Below are positions 16,483 through 25,557 of a DNA stretch of 64,000 bases, piece after piece (within the stretch, counting starts at the first letter, position 1; each line of letters opens with the position of its first letter). The position numbers and the translations under genes are program-made. The notes beneath the pieces were generated by a model. The model saw only the letters and a program-made list of their open reading frames with translations. It was not told the origin of the DNA and made no database searches. The DNA comes from SYFT01 sp964471115 (GTDB lineage Bacteria > Acidobacteriota > Vicinamibacteria > Vicinamibacterales > SCN-69-37), in contig CAYYFE010000012.1 of NCBI GenBank assembly GCA_964471115.1, positions 31,257-95,256 on the forward strand, given 5' to 3'.

Positions 16483-17196
16483 ATGCACACCCGCGCGTGG
16501 ACCTGGGGCCTCGTGCTGTCGGTCCTTCTGTTGTTGCCTGGGCTGTTCCTGCCCGTCATCACCGTCCGCGGGCTGTTGTCGCCCGAAGGGCTGGCGGCCC
16601 TGACGCCTCAACTGCTCGAGGAAGGACTGTCCGATGACGCGATCGCCAGACTGCGGCCGCTGCTCAACCCGGCGCTCGTCCCGTTCATGGAGATGCAGCC
16701 GGGCGGCCTGCGTGGCGCGCTGGTCGGCAACCTCGGCACGCAACTGACCGCGCAGCTGCAGGGTGCGCCGGCCATCGAGGTGTACCACCAGACGCGGAGC
16801 ATCGCCGGCTCGGTCCGCCATCTCTACTCGGTCGGCAGCTGGACGGCGGCGTCACTCATCCTGTTGTTCAGCGTGGTCGTGCCGTTCACCAAGGCCGGCC
16901 TGGCCTTCTGGGCGCTGCGCCATCACGATGACGTGTTCCGGGCGCGCACGATGAAGCTGGTCGAAGCCATCGCCAAATGGTCGATGGCCGACGTCTTCGC
17001 CGTGGCGTTGTTCATCACGTACCTGGCGGCGCAGGCCAGCCAGGGCCCGGCCGTGCCGGGCGCCACGACCTCGATCGTCAGTTTCCACGCCGACTTCGGC
17101 GCCGGCTTCTACTGGTTCGCGGCGTACTGCCTGTTCTCACTCGCCGTACAGCAGGGCCTGGCCCGCTGGGCCCGGCACCACACAACAGCCCCTTAG
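16483..17196 (+). CDS. PqiA-like inner membrane protein
   Basis: The product is about 237 residues from ATG 16483, or 243 from ATG 16465. The first membrane helix (VLSVLLLLPGLFLPVITV) is followed by a periplasmic domain of about 100 residues. Three more helices contain the PqiA hallmarks SVVVPFTKAGL and WSMADVFAVALFITYLA. PqiA proteins support intermembrane lipid transport with PqiB/PqiC MCE partners, none of which is encoded here. The N-terminal zinc-ribbon of classic PqiA is missing. The stop codon is followed at once by the large palindrome. Confidence 0.75.
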   Translation: MHTRAWTWGLVLSVLLLLPGLFLPVITVRGLLSPEGLAALTPQLLEEGLSDDAIARLRPLLNPALVPFMEMQPGGLRGALVGNLGTQLTAQLQGAPAIEVYHQTRSIAGSVRHLYSVGSWTAASLILLFSVVVPFTKAGLAFWALRHHDDVFRARTMKLVEAIAKWSMADVFAVALFITYLAAQASQGPAVPGATTSIVSFHADFGAGFYWFAAYCLFSLAVQQGLARWARHHTTAP

Positions 17197-17400
17197 TCAC
17201 AACGAGCACTGGAGAACTGGGAGGAATGCGGAAGCGCGGCCTGCCCGCCCGGCTCCGCCGGGCGACCGGGGTGAAGGGCCGCTCGCGCGCAAGAGCCGGG
17301 AGTGCGTGAAGGTCTTGCGGGCGAGCGGCGCTTCACCCCGGTCACGCCGCCGCAGGCGGCGGGCAGGCCGCGCCTCCCAGCCCTCCATGCCTCGTTGTGA
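17197..17400. repeat. 204-bp inverted repeat filling the intergenic gap
   Basis: Arms of about 98 and 88 bases face each other across an 18-base loop (17295-17312). The outer ends are a perfect 10-bp inverted repeat (TCACAACGAG/CTCGTTGTGA). Further perfect blocks are GCGCGGCCTGCCCGCC, ACCGGGGTGAAG and CGCAAGA, each with its complement on the other side. Each arm also folds on itself (CCCGGCTCCGCCGGG on the left). It starts one base after one stop codon and ends three bases before the other. It may be a MITE-like or REP-like element, or a giant bidirectional terminator. Confidence 0.85.
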
Positions 17401-17403
17401 AAT

Positions 17404-18849
17404 CTACTTCGATCCGAACGCGTACAGGTGTTCCACCGTGCGGACGTAGATCGTGCCGTCGACCAATGCGGGCGTCGCGTAGACGTCTTCGGCAAGATCG
17501 TTGACGACCAGCGGCGTCAAGTCGCCGCCGGGCGGCAACACGGCGATGGCGCCGCGTTCACTCGCAAAGTAGAGGTGGCCGGCCGCCGCGACGGGTGACG
17601 CGTAATAGGCGCCGAGCGCGCCGGTCAGCCGCCCCTGCTTGATGAGCTCGCCGGTCTCGGGATTGAGCGTGGTGACGATCCCGCCGTCGTTCACCATGTA
17701 CAGGACGCCTTCAAACACGATTGGCGAGGGCAACTGCGGGACGGCGCGCTGGTACTTCCACCGCAGCGACTTCTCCGTCATGTCACCGCTGCCGCCCAGC
17801 CGGAACGCGAGCATGCCGTTTTCCGAGTCGAGCGCCGCGCGGTAGTACTCCCATTCCTCGGTCGTGAGCTTCTTGTCCATGTTGAGGTCGGCGACCTCGA
17901 ACCAGAACGCGGCCGAGTAATTCGGAAACTCCGGTTTGGTGATGAAGCCATCCTTGTCGGCATCGGCCACCGGCCACACCTCGGCCGGCGGCGGCACGTT
18001 GATCTTCCGGCCCGGATCGTTCTCCGGCGCGCCATAGCCGTTGATGTAGATGGTGTCGCCGTGGATGACCGGCGTGGACTTGATCTCGAACGACAGACCA
18101 CGCACCCACCACAACTTCTCACCGGTCCGCGCGTCGTAACCGGTCAGCAGGAACGACCCCGGCAGGATGATCTGGTCGCGCCCGCCCGGATCCTTCCAGA
18201 CAATCGGCGTGGCGTGACCACTCTTGGCCTCCGGCCGCGGCGTGCGCCAGCGCTCCTTGCCCGTGCGCTTGTCGAGCGCGAGCAGGAACGACCCCGTGCT
18301 CTGGTCACACGCGAGGATCAGCAGGTCGCCGACAATGACCGGCGACGCGCCCATGCCGTAGATGTTGTCCCACGGCCCCATGGGCAGCTTCCACTGTTCC
18401 TGCCCCTCCTCGTCGTACGCGATGAGGCCGTAATCGGGGAAAAACGTGTAGATCCGGTTGTCCTCGAGCGCGGGACTCGGCGAGGCGGGGTTGTTCCGCT
18501 TGTCGACGATCGTCGTCTTGGTCGGCGGGGCCTGCCGCTCCCACAGGATCTTGCCGTCGGCGCGATTGATGGCAATCGTGAAGAGGTCATCCCCGCGGAA
18601 TGCCGTGAGGTAAATGCGATTGCGCCAGACAATGGGCGACGAGTGCCCCTTGGGCAGCGCCACCTTCCACAGCAGGTTCTTCGTGGCGCCGAACTCGGTG
18701 GGATACCGCGCGCCGGTCGCGTGGCCCGACCCGTTGGGTCCCCGGAACCGCGACCAGTCGGTGGGCCCCTGCCCGGCCAGACTGACCATCGAAAGACCCA
18801 TCACCGCGACGATCGCCGCCGAGGACCAGAGAGCATGATGCCTGCGCAT
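17404..18849 (-). CDS. Secreted PQQ-type beta-propeller protein with an EF-hand pair insert
   Basis: The protein has 481 residues with a signal peptide (residues 1 to about 25, ending SLAGQG). It continues DWSRFRGPNGSG and repeated PQQ-like blades such as ADGKILWERQ, KRTGKERWRT and ARTGEKLWWV. Between blades are two EF-hand loops, DADKDGFITKPEF and DLNMDKKLTTEEW. The fold is an eight-bladed propeller of the BamB/quinoprotein superfamily. True PQQ dehydrogenase active-site residues were not identified, so it is probably a scaffold or binding protein in the periplasm. Its start is supported by TATACT exactly six bases upstream. Confidence 0.8.
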   Translation of the reverse strand: MRRHHALWSSAAIVAVMGLSMVSLAGQGPTDWSRFRGPNGSGHATGARYPTEFGATKNLLWKVALPKGHSSPIVWRNRIYLTAFRGDDLFTIAINRADGKILWERQAPPTKTTIVDKRNNPASPSPALEDNRIYTFFPDYGLIAYDEEGQEQWKLPMGPWDNIYGMGASPVIVGDLLILACDQSTGSFLLALDKRTGKERWRTPRPEAKSGHATPIVWKDPGGRDQIILPGSFLLTGYDARTGEKLWWVRGLSFEIKSTPVIHGDTIYINGYGAPENDPGRKINVPPPAEVWPVADADKDGFITKPEFPNYSAAFWFEVADLNMDKKLTTEEWEYYRAALDSENGMLAFRLGGSGDMTEKSLRWKYQRAVPQLPSPIVFEGVLYMVNDGGIVTTLNPETGELIKQGRLTGALGAYYASPVAAAGHLYFASERGAIAVLPPGGDLTPLVVNDLAEDVYATPALVDGTIYVRTVEHLYAFGSK

Positions 18850-18855
18850 GGCGAG

Positions 18856-18861
18856 AGTATA
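18856..18861 (-). promoter_or_regulatory. Leaderless -10 of the EF-hand propeller gene
   Basis: TATACT on the minus strand (18861-18856), then six bases, then ATG. The predicted +1 is the A of ATG. Confidence 0.55.
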
Positions 18862-18910
18862 GGCCCGTCCGCGTCTGTGGGACGAAGCGCCACCGCCGCG
18901 GGACGAACAG

Positions 18911-21568
18911 TCAGTCGCCGCGGAGCGATTCGATGGGGTCCACATTGGACGCCCGGCGCGCCGGCAGATACGTCGCCCCCAGCCCAATCACGGCCATGAG
19001 CCCAATCGTGCTCATCACCGTGAGGGCATCGAGAGGCTCGACGCCATACAACAACGTGCGCATCGCGTGTGTGGACGCCGCGGCCACCGCGAGGCCGATG
19101 ACGACACCCGCGCCCACGACGCGCGCGCCCTGCGCCACCACCATCCGCCGCACCGCACCCACCTGCGCCCCCAGCGCCAGGCGCACGCCAATCTCCCGGG
19201 TGCGCTCGGAGACGACGTAGGACAGGACCCCGTAAAGCCCGATGGCCCCCAGCACGAGCGCCAGCGCGGAAACGAACCCCAGCGTGAGCGTCGTGAACGA
19301 CAGCGGCAGCAGCTCCCGCTCGGCCAGCTGCGTCATCGTGTACGTGCGATACATCGGCGCCTCGGGCGCGACCTGTCTGACCACGTCGCGGACTTCAGGC
19401 GCGATGACCTCGGCGCGCGTCGTCTTGATGACGTACGCCGGCGACCCCAGGCGCCACTGCGTCGGCAGCTGACCCTGCAGCGGGAAATACACCAGCGGGA
19501 CGCCGGCCTCACGGAAGTTCTCCTGCTTGATGTCCTCGACCACACCGACGACCGTCTCCCAGGTACCCAGCCCATCACGCTGCAGCTTGCGCCCGACGGG
19601 ATCGGCCTCCGGCCACAACATCCGCGCGGCCGACTCGCTGATCACGACGTTGCCCAGGTGCGACAGCGCGTCCTCCCGCGTGAAACCGCGCCCCTTGCGC
19701 ACCTCGATGCCCATGGTCTGGAAGTAGTCGAGTCCGGCAAAGGTGTAGTTGAGTTGCGTGCCCTGATCCGCTGACGCCGCATCCGTGCGCACGCGGGTGG
19801 ACGCCAGGCCCTCATCGAGCGGCACGTTCTCAATCACACCCACCGACTGCACACCCGGAAGGGCGCGCAGCCGCTCCGCGAAGTTGACGATGAACTGCGC
19901 GTAGGAGGGGCCGTCACGCAGCGCGGGCTGCTCGGGGGCAATCTGGAACGTGAAGATGTCGTCGGTGTCGTAGCCGGGATCAACCGCGCTCAGCTTGGCG
20001 TGGCTGCGCATGAGCAGACCCGCACCGATGAGCAGGACCAGCGCCAGCGCCGTCTGCGCCGACACGAGGGCGTGACGCGCGAAGAGACGGCCTCGCGTCG
20101 ACCCGCGGCTGCCATCCCGCAGACGGTCCATCGCGGGTCTCGACGCGCGCAGCGCGGGCCACAACCCGCAGGCCAGGCCCGCCACGGCCGCCACCACAGC
20201 GGTGAACAGCACCGTCTGCCAGTCCACGGCGATGTCGGCCAGGCGCGGCAGGCCCGCGGGCGCCAGTCGCAGCAACGGCGGCAGGGTCAGACGCGCGAAC
20301 AGGACGGCGAGCAGGCCGGCGGCCAGCGCAATCACCCACGTTTCGGCCATCTGGACGCGGAGCAGCTGCGCGCGCTGCGCGCCAATCGCCTGGCGCACGG
20401 CCATCTCACGGTGCCGGCCTTCGGCGCGGACGAGGAACAGATTCGCCACGTTCGCGCATGCAATGAGCAGGACGAGCGCCGCGGCGCCAAACAGCACCCA
20501 CAGCGATCGCTCGGACGGTCCGACCACCTGGTCACGCAGCGGCCGCACGACGGCGCGATACTGCGACATCAGCTGCGCGTACCGCGGCGTCCCGCCGAAG
20601 CGGTCCGGCAACTCCTTCGACAGACTCGTCAGTTCCGCCGCGGCATCGTCGACCGAGATGCCGGGGCGCAGGCGGCCCACCATGCCGGCGCCAAACCGCC
20701 CAGTGACCAGCCCCGCCTCGCGGACGGTGAACGGCACCCACGCCTGCGTGTCCTCCGCCGGAAAGCGGAAGTCCGGCGGCATGACGCCGATGATGGTGCG
20801 CATGCCGTCGGACACAAAATGTGTCTGCCCGATGACATCGTCGCGGCCTCCGAACCAGGATTGCCACAACGCATGGCTGATGACGGCGACCCGGTCGCTC
20901 TCCTCCTCGGCCGGCAGGCGGCCGAGCACGGGGGTGCCCCCCATCAACGAGAACAGATTCCAGGTCGGGCTGGACATGCGCACGCGCTCGACCCGGTCGT
21001 TCACCCGCAAGGTGCTCGTGAACGAGAACACGAGGGCGACGTCTTCAACCGTCTTCGACCGATCGCGATAGTGCAGGAACGCCTCCGACGACACGCCGAA
21101 CTCCGGCGGAAAGTCAGAGCCGGGCGCGGTGGCCGCAATGAACGTCAGCTGGTCGGGCGCGGTGAACGGCAGCGGCCGGATCAACACGGCGTTCACCACG
21201 CTGAAGATGGCTGCGGTGACGCCAATCGCCAGCGCGAGCGTGAGGACGGTGACCCCGGCAAACCCGGGGGAGCGCCGCAAGGAGCGAAGCGCGTACACGA
21301 GGTCGAGCCGCCAGTGGTCGAAGTGTTGTCGCATGGAAGATCCTTGGGGTCGGGTGCCGGGGGCGTACCAGGTGGGCCGCACGCGTTCGGCGCACGCGGC
21401 GGCAAGCAGATTACAGACGGACGCGACGGTGCAGCGCAGGCCGGCGAAACGGCCGCGGCGGCGCGCGACGGCGATGTCCTGCAGGGCCTGCTCGATCATG
21501 TCGGCGGCAAAGGCCGACCTGAACGCCGGCGGGAACAGCCGGCCGCACGCGTCGAGGACGCGTTTCAC
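18911..21568 (-). CDS. ADOP-family ABC permease, PadR-linked (885 residues)
   Basis: The protein has an N-terminal prefix of about 80 residues before MacB-like unit one (helix FAGVTVLTLALAIGVTAAIF, large periplasmic domain, FtsX-type three-helix block with LLIACANVANLFLVRAEG). Unit two repeats the layout and ends IESLRGD. This duplicated permease without its own ATPase defines the acidobacterial duplicated orphan permease group. MacB relatives drive efflux or lipoprotein/peptide handling by mechanotransmission. The start overlaps the stop of the PadR gene by four bases, so PadR probably controls it. Confidence 0.88.
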   Translation of the reverse strand: MKRVLDACGRLFPPAFRSAFAADMIEQALQDIAVARRRGRFAGLRCTVASVCNLLAAACAERVRPTWYAPGTRPQGSSMRQHFDHWRLDLVYALRSLRRSPGFAGVTVLTLALAIGVTAAIFSVVNAVLIRPLPFTAPDQLTFIAATAPGSDFPPEFGVSSEAFLHYRDRSKTVEDVALVFSFTSTLRVNDRVERVRMSSPTWNLFSLMGGTPVLGRLPAEEESDRVAVISHALWQSWFGGRDDVIGQTHFVSDGMRTIIGVMPPDFRFPAEDTQAWVPFTVREAGLVTGRFGAGMVGRLRPGISVDDAAAELTSLSKELPDRFGGTPRYAQLMSQYRAVVRPLRDQVVGPSERSLWVLFGAAALVLLIACANVANLFLVRAEGRHREMAVRQAIGAQRAQLLRVQMAETWVIALAAGLLAVLFARLTLPPLLRLAPAGLPRLADIAVDWQTVLFTAVVAAVAGLACGLWPALRASRPAMDRLRDGSRGSTRGRLFARHALVSAQTALALVLLIGAGLLMRSHAKLSAVDPGYDTDDIFTFQIAPEQPALRDGPSYAQFIVNFAERLRALPGVQSVGVIENVPLDEGLASTRVRTDAASADQGTQLNYTFAGLDYFQTMGIEVRKGRGFTREDALSHLGNVVISESAARMLWPEADPVGRKLQRDGLGTWETVVGVVEDIKQENFREAGVPLVYFPLQGQLPTQWRLGSPAYVIKTTRAEVIAPEVRDVVRQVAPEAPMYRTYTMTQLAERELLPLSFTTLTLGFVSALALVLGAIGLYGVLSYVVSERTREIGVRLALGAQVGAVRRMVVAQGARVVGAGVVIGLAVAAASTHAMRTLLYGVEPLDALTVMSTIGLMAVIGLGATYLPARRASNVDPIESLRGD

Positions 21569-21894
21569 GAACGCTCCGGCCGCGACGCACCCAGGCGGCG
21601 CTCCGCCTGTGCCGCCGCCTCACGCAACACGCGCGCCTGTTCGGCCAGCGCCCGGCGGCCGGCGGGCGTCAGGGTGTAATAGCGACGCGCATGGCCGGGA
21701 TGCACGACGCCGGCCACCGGCGGCGCCTCGCGCACCAGGCCATCGGTGATGAGCCTGGCAATGACGCGATACAACGTGCCCGCGAGGGGCGCCTGCGTGC
21801 CCGCCGAGTCGTCGGCGATGGCGTCCTTGATCGCGTAGCCATGCAGGGGCCCGGACGACAGGGCCAGCAGGACGTGGTAATCCAGCAAAGTCAT
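21565..21894 (-). CDS. PadR-family transcriptional regulator
   Basis: The protein has 109 residues. The winged helix reads LLALSSGPLHGYAIKDAI, then the APLAGTLYRVIARLITDGLV recognition region and a wing with ARRYYTLTPAGRRAL. It is a classical small PadR (s1-PadR), here with a Gly-Thr-Leu-Tyr motif. It forms a two-gene operon with the ADOP permease through a four-base overlap. PadR proteins usually repress their own promoter and a membrane exporter gene until a ligand binds. Confidence 0.9.
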   Translation of the reverse strand: MTLLDYHVLLALSSGPLHGYAIKDAIADDSAGTQAPLAGTLYRVIARLITDGLVREAPPVAGVVHPGHARRYYTLTPAGRRALAEQARVLREAAAQAERRLGASRPERS

Positions 21895-21917
21895 AAATGT
21901 GCAGAAAGAGTATTTAT
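21893..21917. promoter_or_regulatory. Possible PadR autoregulatory site
   Basis: ATAAAT and ATTTAT form an inverted pair separated by 13 bases and overlap the start codon of the PadR gene. The surrounding stretch is the most AT-rich in this gap. The link to PadR is inferred from position only. Confidence 0.35.
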
Positions 21918-21955
21918 CCCGTCAGGCCCTCAGACGAGAGCGCGGGCCGAATGGT

Positions 21956-24397
21956 TCACGCCTGCCGGAGCGCTGTGAGCGGATCGACTTTCGACGCGCG
22001 CCAGGACGGCACGAAGGCCGCCAGCAGTCCGGCGGCGATCAGGCCGGCGGCCACCAGGGCGAGCGTCACCGGGTCACCCGGGACGACGCCGTAGAGCAGG
22101 CCCTGGAGTAACCGGGTGGCGGCGGCGGTCAGGGCGGCACCGGCGGCAACCCCGAGCGCGAGCGTGCGCAGGCCTTCGCCAAGCACCAGCGAGAGGATGT
22201 CGCGCGGCTGGGCGCCAATGGCCACGCGGACGCCCAGTTCACGTGTCCGTCGCGCCACGCTGTTGGCGAGCACGCTGTAGATGCCGAGAACGGCCAGCAG
22301 ACCCGCCGCCACGCCGTAGACCCCCGACAACGACGCATACAAACGGGCGTCGCGGTACTGCAGCGCGAGTTCGCCCTCCATGGTGGAGATCCAGTGCTGC
22401 GGCGACGTGGACGCCAGCCGGCCCAGCGTCTGCGAGAGCGGATCGATGAGTGATGCCGGGTCCACGCTGGTGTGGATGGCAATGGAAAACGCGCCGGGAC
22501 CGCCGCGCTCGAGCGGCACGTACACGTCGTAGTCGGCGGGCCGCGGACGCAGGGGCCCGTGATAACTGACGTCGTTGACGATGCCGACGACATCGAAGGT
22601 TTCGTTCAGGTCCATGCCGGGCATCGTGGCCTGCACGCGTTGACCGATCGCGTCCCGGCCCGAGGTTTCCTGGATGCGCCGGGCCAGCGATTCGCTGATC
22701 AGCGCGGAGGTGGCGCCCGGCGCGCGATCGGCGGGCTCGAAGTCGCGGCCCTGCCGCACGGCCATGCCCATGACCGACAGATACGGCGCGTCCACCGCGT
22801 GCCGGCCAACATCACGCAGGCGGACGTCGCCGCCCAGACTGACATCGGTGGTGTCGTCGAACCAGGGCGGCAGGACACCGGCCATCACGGAGGTCTCGCG
22901 CACGCCGGGGTAGGCATCAAACGCCTGCCGGATCTGATCGGCCAGCGCCAGTCGTTGCTCAGGCGTGGTGAAGACATTCGGGTCCGGACTGAGCGCCATG
23001 CGCAGCAGGTCCGCCGTGCGGTACCCGAGGTCGTCACGCACCAGATTCTGGTACGTGCGCAGGAGCAACACCGAGCCGGCGACCAACATGAAGGTGAACG
23101 CGACCTGCGCCACGACGAGCGTCTGGCCGTACCGGCGCTGCCGGCGGCCAAGGCTGACGCGTGTCGCCGCCTCCTGCGCGGACAACGTCCCGTGGGCATT
23201 TGATCCGATGCGCGCCGGCAACACGCCGAAGAGCAGCCCGGTGACGAGCACCAGCGCGCCACCCGCGGCCGCCGTGAGCGGATCGATCGCAATCGTCACG
23301 TAGGGCGGCAGTGCGAACACGCCGGAGGTCGCGAACGCGCGAATCGCAAACGCCGCGACGGCCAGGCCGGCCAGACCGCCGGCGACGGCGATCAGCAGGC
23401 TCTCGGTGAGCAGCTGGCGAATCAGCCGCGCTCGGGGCGCACCCAGCGCGGCGCGCACCTTGAATTCGTTTTCGCGCTGCGCCAGCCGCGCGAGCAGCAG
23501 CGTGGCGATGTTGGTGCACGCAATCAGCAGCAGCAGGCCTGCGGCGGCCAGCAACGTGAACAGGCTGAGGCGGAACCGTTCGCGCCAGCTCTCGCCAAAC
23601 GGCTCGGCGACCAGCGTGACGCGGTCGTAGGCGTCGGGATGTTCGGCGGCAAGCGCCGCGGCGACCGTGGCCACCTCGGCACGCGCCTCGGTCAGCGACA
23701 CGTCAGGCCGCAGCCGCGCCAGCATCCACGTGCTGCGCGCCATCCGGTCGCGCATGAGCGGCGCGGGTTCGTAGTGCGCCACCGGCACCCAGAAGTCGGA
23801 GACATCCGGATCCACGGTGCCCACAAACCCCGGCGGCATCACACCGACGATCGTGCGGACCGATCCGGGCGACTGGCGTGACGTGGGCCGCGTGCGGAAG
23901 GGCTGCCCGACGATGTCGGGCCGGCCGCCGAAGCGCCGCTGCCACAGGTCGTGACTGATGATGACCGGACGATCGGCGTCGGCGGCGTACTCGGCCGGAT
24001 CAAACAGGCGGCCAACGGCCACCTTCGCGCCAATCAGCGCGAAGTAGCCCGGCGTCACCGATTCGCCGCGCACCCGTTCGGTGCCTGATTCGGTGGTCAC
24101 GGCCAGTCGCGTGCGCGACGCGCTCTCGACAGCGTCGAAACTCCGCACGCGTTCGCGCAGATCGACCACCTCGGGATACGACACATCCGAGGTTTCCCGC
24201 GTGGCGGTCTGCGACGTCCAGACGCGAACCAGGCGATCGGCGTCGGGCATCGGCGGCGCCGCGAACAACACCGCATTCACCAGCGTGGTCATGAAGATCG
24301 CGGCGCCCAGGCCAAGGGCGGCGCAGGTGATGGCGGTGAGGGTCAGGCGCGGCGTGGCGCGCAGGCTTCGCCAGGCGTGCAGCAGGTCGTGCGGCAT
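21956..24397 (-). CDS. ADOP-family ABC permease (813 residues), no linked regulator
   Basis: The short form lacks an N-terminal prefix: the first helix starts at about residue 16 (LTLTAITCAALGLGAAIFMTT). The duplicated MacB_PCD/FtsX layout is complete, with LLLIACTNIATLLLARLAQRE ending the first half and DPLTALRQA at the C-terminus. No ATPase gene is nearby. It has its own leaderless promoter. It lies downstream of the TolB-like gene on the same strand, with a 42-base gap that holds that promoter. Confidence 0.88.
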   Translation of the reverse strand: MPHDLLHAWRSLRATPRLTLTAITCAALGLGAAIFMTTLVNAVLFAAPPMPDADRLVRVWTSQTATRETSDVSYPEVVDLRERVRSFDAVESASRTRLAVTTESGTERVRGESVTPGYFALIGAKVAVGRLFDPAEYAADADRPVIISHDLWQRRFGGRPDIVGQPFRTRPTSRQSPGSVRTIVGVMPPGFVGTVDPDVSDFWVPVAHYEPAPLMRDRMARSTWMLARLRPDVSLTEARAEVATVAAALAAEHPDAYDRVTLVAEPFGESWRERFRLSLFTLLAAAGLLLLIACTNIATLLLARLAQRENEFKVRAALGAPRARLIRQLLTESLLIAVAGGLAGLAVAAFAIRAFATSGVFALPPYVTIAIDPLTAAAGGALVLVTGLLFGVLPARIGSNAHGTLSAQEAATRVSLGRRQRRYGQTLVVAQVAFTFMLVAGSVLLLRTYQNLVRDDLGYRTADLLRMALSPDPNVFTTPEQRLALADQIRQAFDAYPGVRETSVMAGVLPPWFDDTTDVSLGGDVRLRDVGRHAVDAPYLSVMGMAVRQGRDFEPADRAPGATSALISESLARRIQETSGRDAIGQRVQATMPGMDLNETFDVVGIVNDVSYHGPLRPRPADYDVYVPLERGGPGAFSIAIHTSVDPASLIDPLSQTLGRLASTSPQHWISTMEGELALQYRDARLYASLSGVYGVAAGLLAVLGIYSVLANSVARRTRELGVRVAIGAQPRDILSLVLGEGLRTLALGVAAGAALTAAATRLLQGLLYGVVPGDPVTLALVAAGLIAAGLLAAFVPSWRASKVDPLTALRQA

Positions 24398-24403
24398 GCC
24401 CGC

Positions 24404-24409
24404 GTTGTA
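24404..24409 (-). promoter_or_regulatory. Leaderless -10 of the 813-residue ADOP gene
   Basis: TACAAC (minus strand 24409-24404) with exactly six bases to the ATG at 24397. The last base differs from TANNNT. Confidence 0.4.
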
Positions 24410-24439
24410 ACACGGGCCCGGTGTCCGGAGGCGGGACGC

Positions 24440-25522
24440 CTACCAGGTCCAGTCGGCCACGAAGACGTTGGTATCGCCTTCCTTCGCGCCGAACCGGTTG
24501 GACGCAAAGACCAGCTTCGTCCCATCGGGCGAGAACATCGGGAACCCGTCGAACGTGTCGTTGAAGGTCACCTGCTCGAGGCCGGTACCGTCGACATTGA
24601 TTAGAAAGATGTCGAAGTTGCGGCCGCGCGGGTCGTGGTGATTCGACGCAAAGATGATCTTCTTGCCGTCAGGCGAAAAAAACGGCGCAAACGCGGCCTT
24701 GCCGAGCCTGGTGACCTGGCGCACGTTGCCGCCATCGCGATTCATCACGAACAGCTCGACCGACGTCGGCCGCCACAGCGCCTGCTTCAGCAACGAGAAG
24801 TACTCGTCGAGTTCGGCCCCGGGCTGCGGATGACGGCCGCGCCACACGATCTGCTGTCCATCCGCCGAAAAAAACGGCCCGCCATCCGGACCAGGCAGGT
24901 GCGTCAGCCGCCGCACGTCCGACCCGTCGCCGTTCATCGAGTAGATCTCCATGTCGCCGTCCCGCACGCTGGTGAACACCACGCGTCCGTCGCGCGCGAT
25001 CGTCGCCTCGGCGTCATACCCGGGCGTCGAGGTGAGGCGCACGGGATTGGATCCGTCGATGTTCGCGCGGAAGATGTCGTACGAGTCGTACACCGCCCAC
25101 ACGTAGCCCCGGCTCATGTCCGGTCGCGGCGGGCAGGCCGGCCCGCCCAGATGCGTCGACCCGTAGAGCACGGACTTGTTGTCGGGATACACGTACGCGC
25201 AGGTCGTGGCGCCCTGGCCGTTGCTGACCCGGCGCCGCTCGGACCCGTCGGGGCGCATGACGTAGATCTGGTCGCACTGCTGGTCGCCATCCATGCTCTG
25301 GAAGCTGATCCAGCTGCCGTCGGCCGACCAGTACGCCTCGGCATTCTGGCCGCTGGTCGTCAACTGCTTGATGTTGCGCAGATGCGGCTCCGCGCCGCTC
25401 GGCCCGGGCACCGGACCGGACGCCCCGCCGCCCCGCTGCGCCAGCGCGCCGGTGACCAGCACCGTGCCCGCCATCACTCCCACACCTGCCAGACGCACCA
25501 GCAAAGACGACGTCGCGTTCAT
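24440..25522 (-). CDS. TolB-like WD40 (PD40) beta-propeller, secreted
   Basis: The protein has 360 residues with a signal peptide (residues 1 to about 28, GTVLVTGALAQRG). Repeated PD40 units are visible, such as YWSADGSWISFQS, ARDGRVVFTSVRDGDMEIY, FFSPDGKKIIFASN and MFSPDGTKLVFASN, each paired with an IYxMxxDGS-type strand. The fold matches the propeller of TolB and DPP-IV-like proteins. No peptidase domain is attached. It is likely periplasmic and may act in protein-protein contacts. The start is fixed by TATGAT six bases upstream. Confidence 0.82.
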   Translation of the reverse strand: MNATSSLLVRLAGVGVMAGTVLVTGALAQRGGGASGPVPGPSGAEPHLRNIKQLTTSGQNAEAYWSADGSWISFQSMDGDQQCDQIYVMRPDGSERRRVSNGQGATTCAYVYPDNKSVLYGSTHLGGPACPPRPDMSRGYVWAVYDSYDIFRANIDGSNPVRLTSTPGYDAEATIARDGRVVFTSVRDGDMEIYSMNGDGSDVRRLTHLPGPDGGPFFSADGQQIVWRGRHPQPGAELDEYFSLLKQALWRPTSVELFVMNRDGGNVRQVTRLGKAAFAPFFSPDGKKIIFASNHHDPRGRNFDIFLINVDGTGLEQVTFNDTFDGFPMFSPDGTKLVFASNRFGAKEGDTNVFVADWTW

Positions 25523-25528
25523 GCCGCG

Positions 25529-25534
25529 ATCATA
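25529..25534 (-). promoter_or_regulatory. Extended leaderless -10 of the TolB-like gene
   Basis: TGCTATGAT on the minus strand is an extended -10. The hexamer ends six bases before the ATG at 25522. It lies in a 35-bp gap shared with the divergent dinB, whose own likely -10 (CAATAT, 25535-25540) abuts it. Confidence 0.55.
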
Positions 25535-25557
25535 GCAATATTGACCAGGCCCGGCCC

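Noticed and set aside
17197..17400. Small protein genes inside the palindrome (e.g. 17197-17388)
   Set aside because: Open frames exist on both strands only because the sequence is its own reverse complement; there is no start signal and no protein-like pattern.
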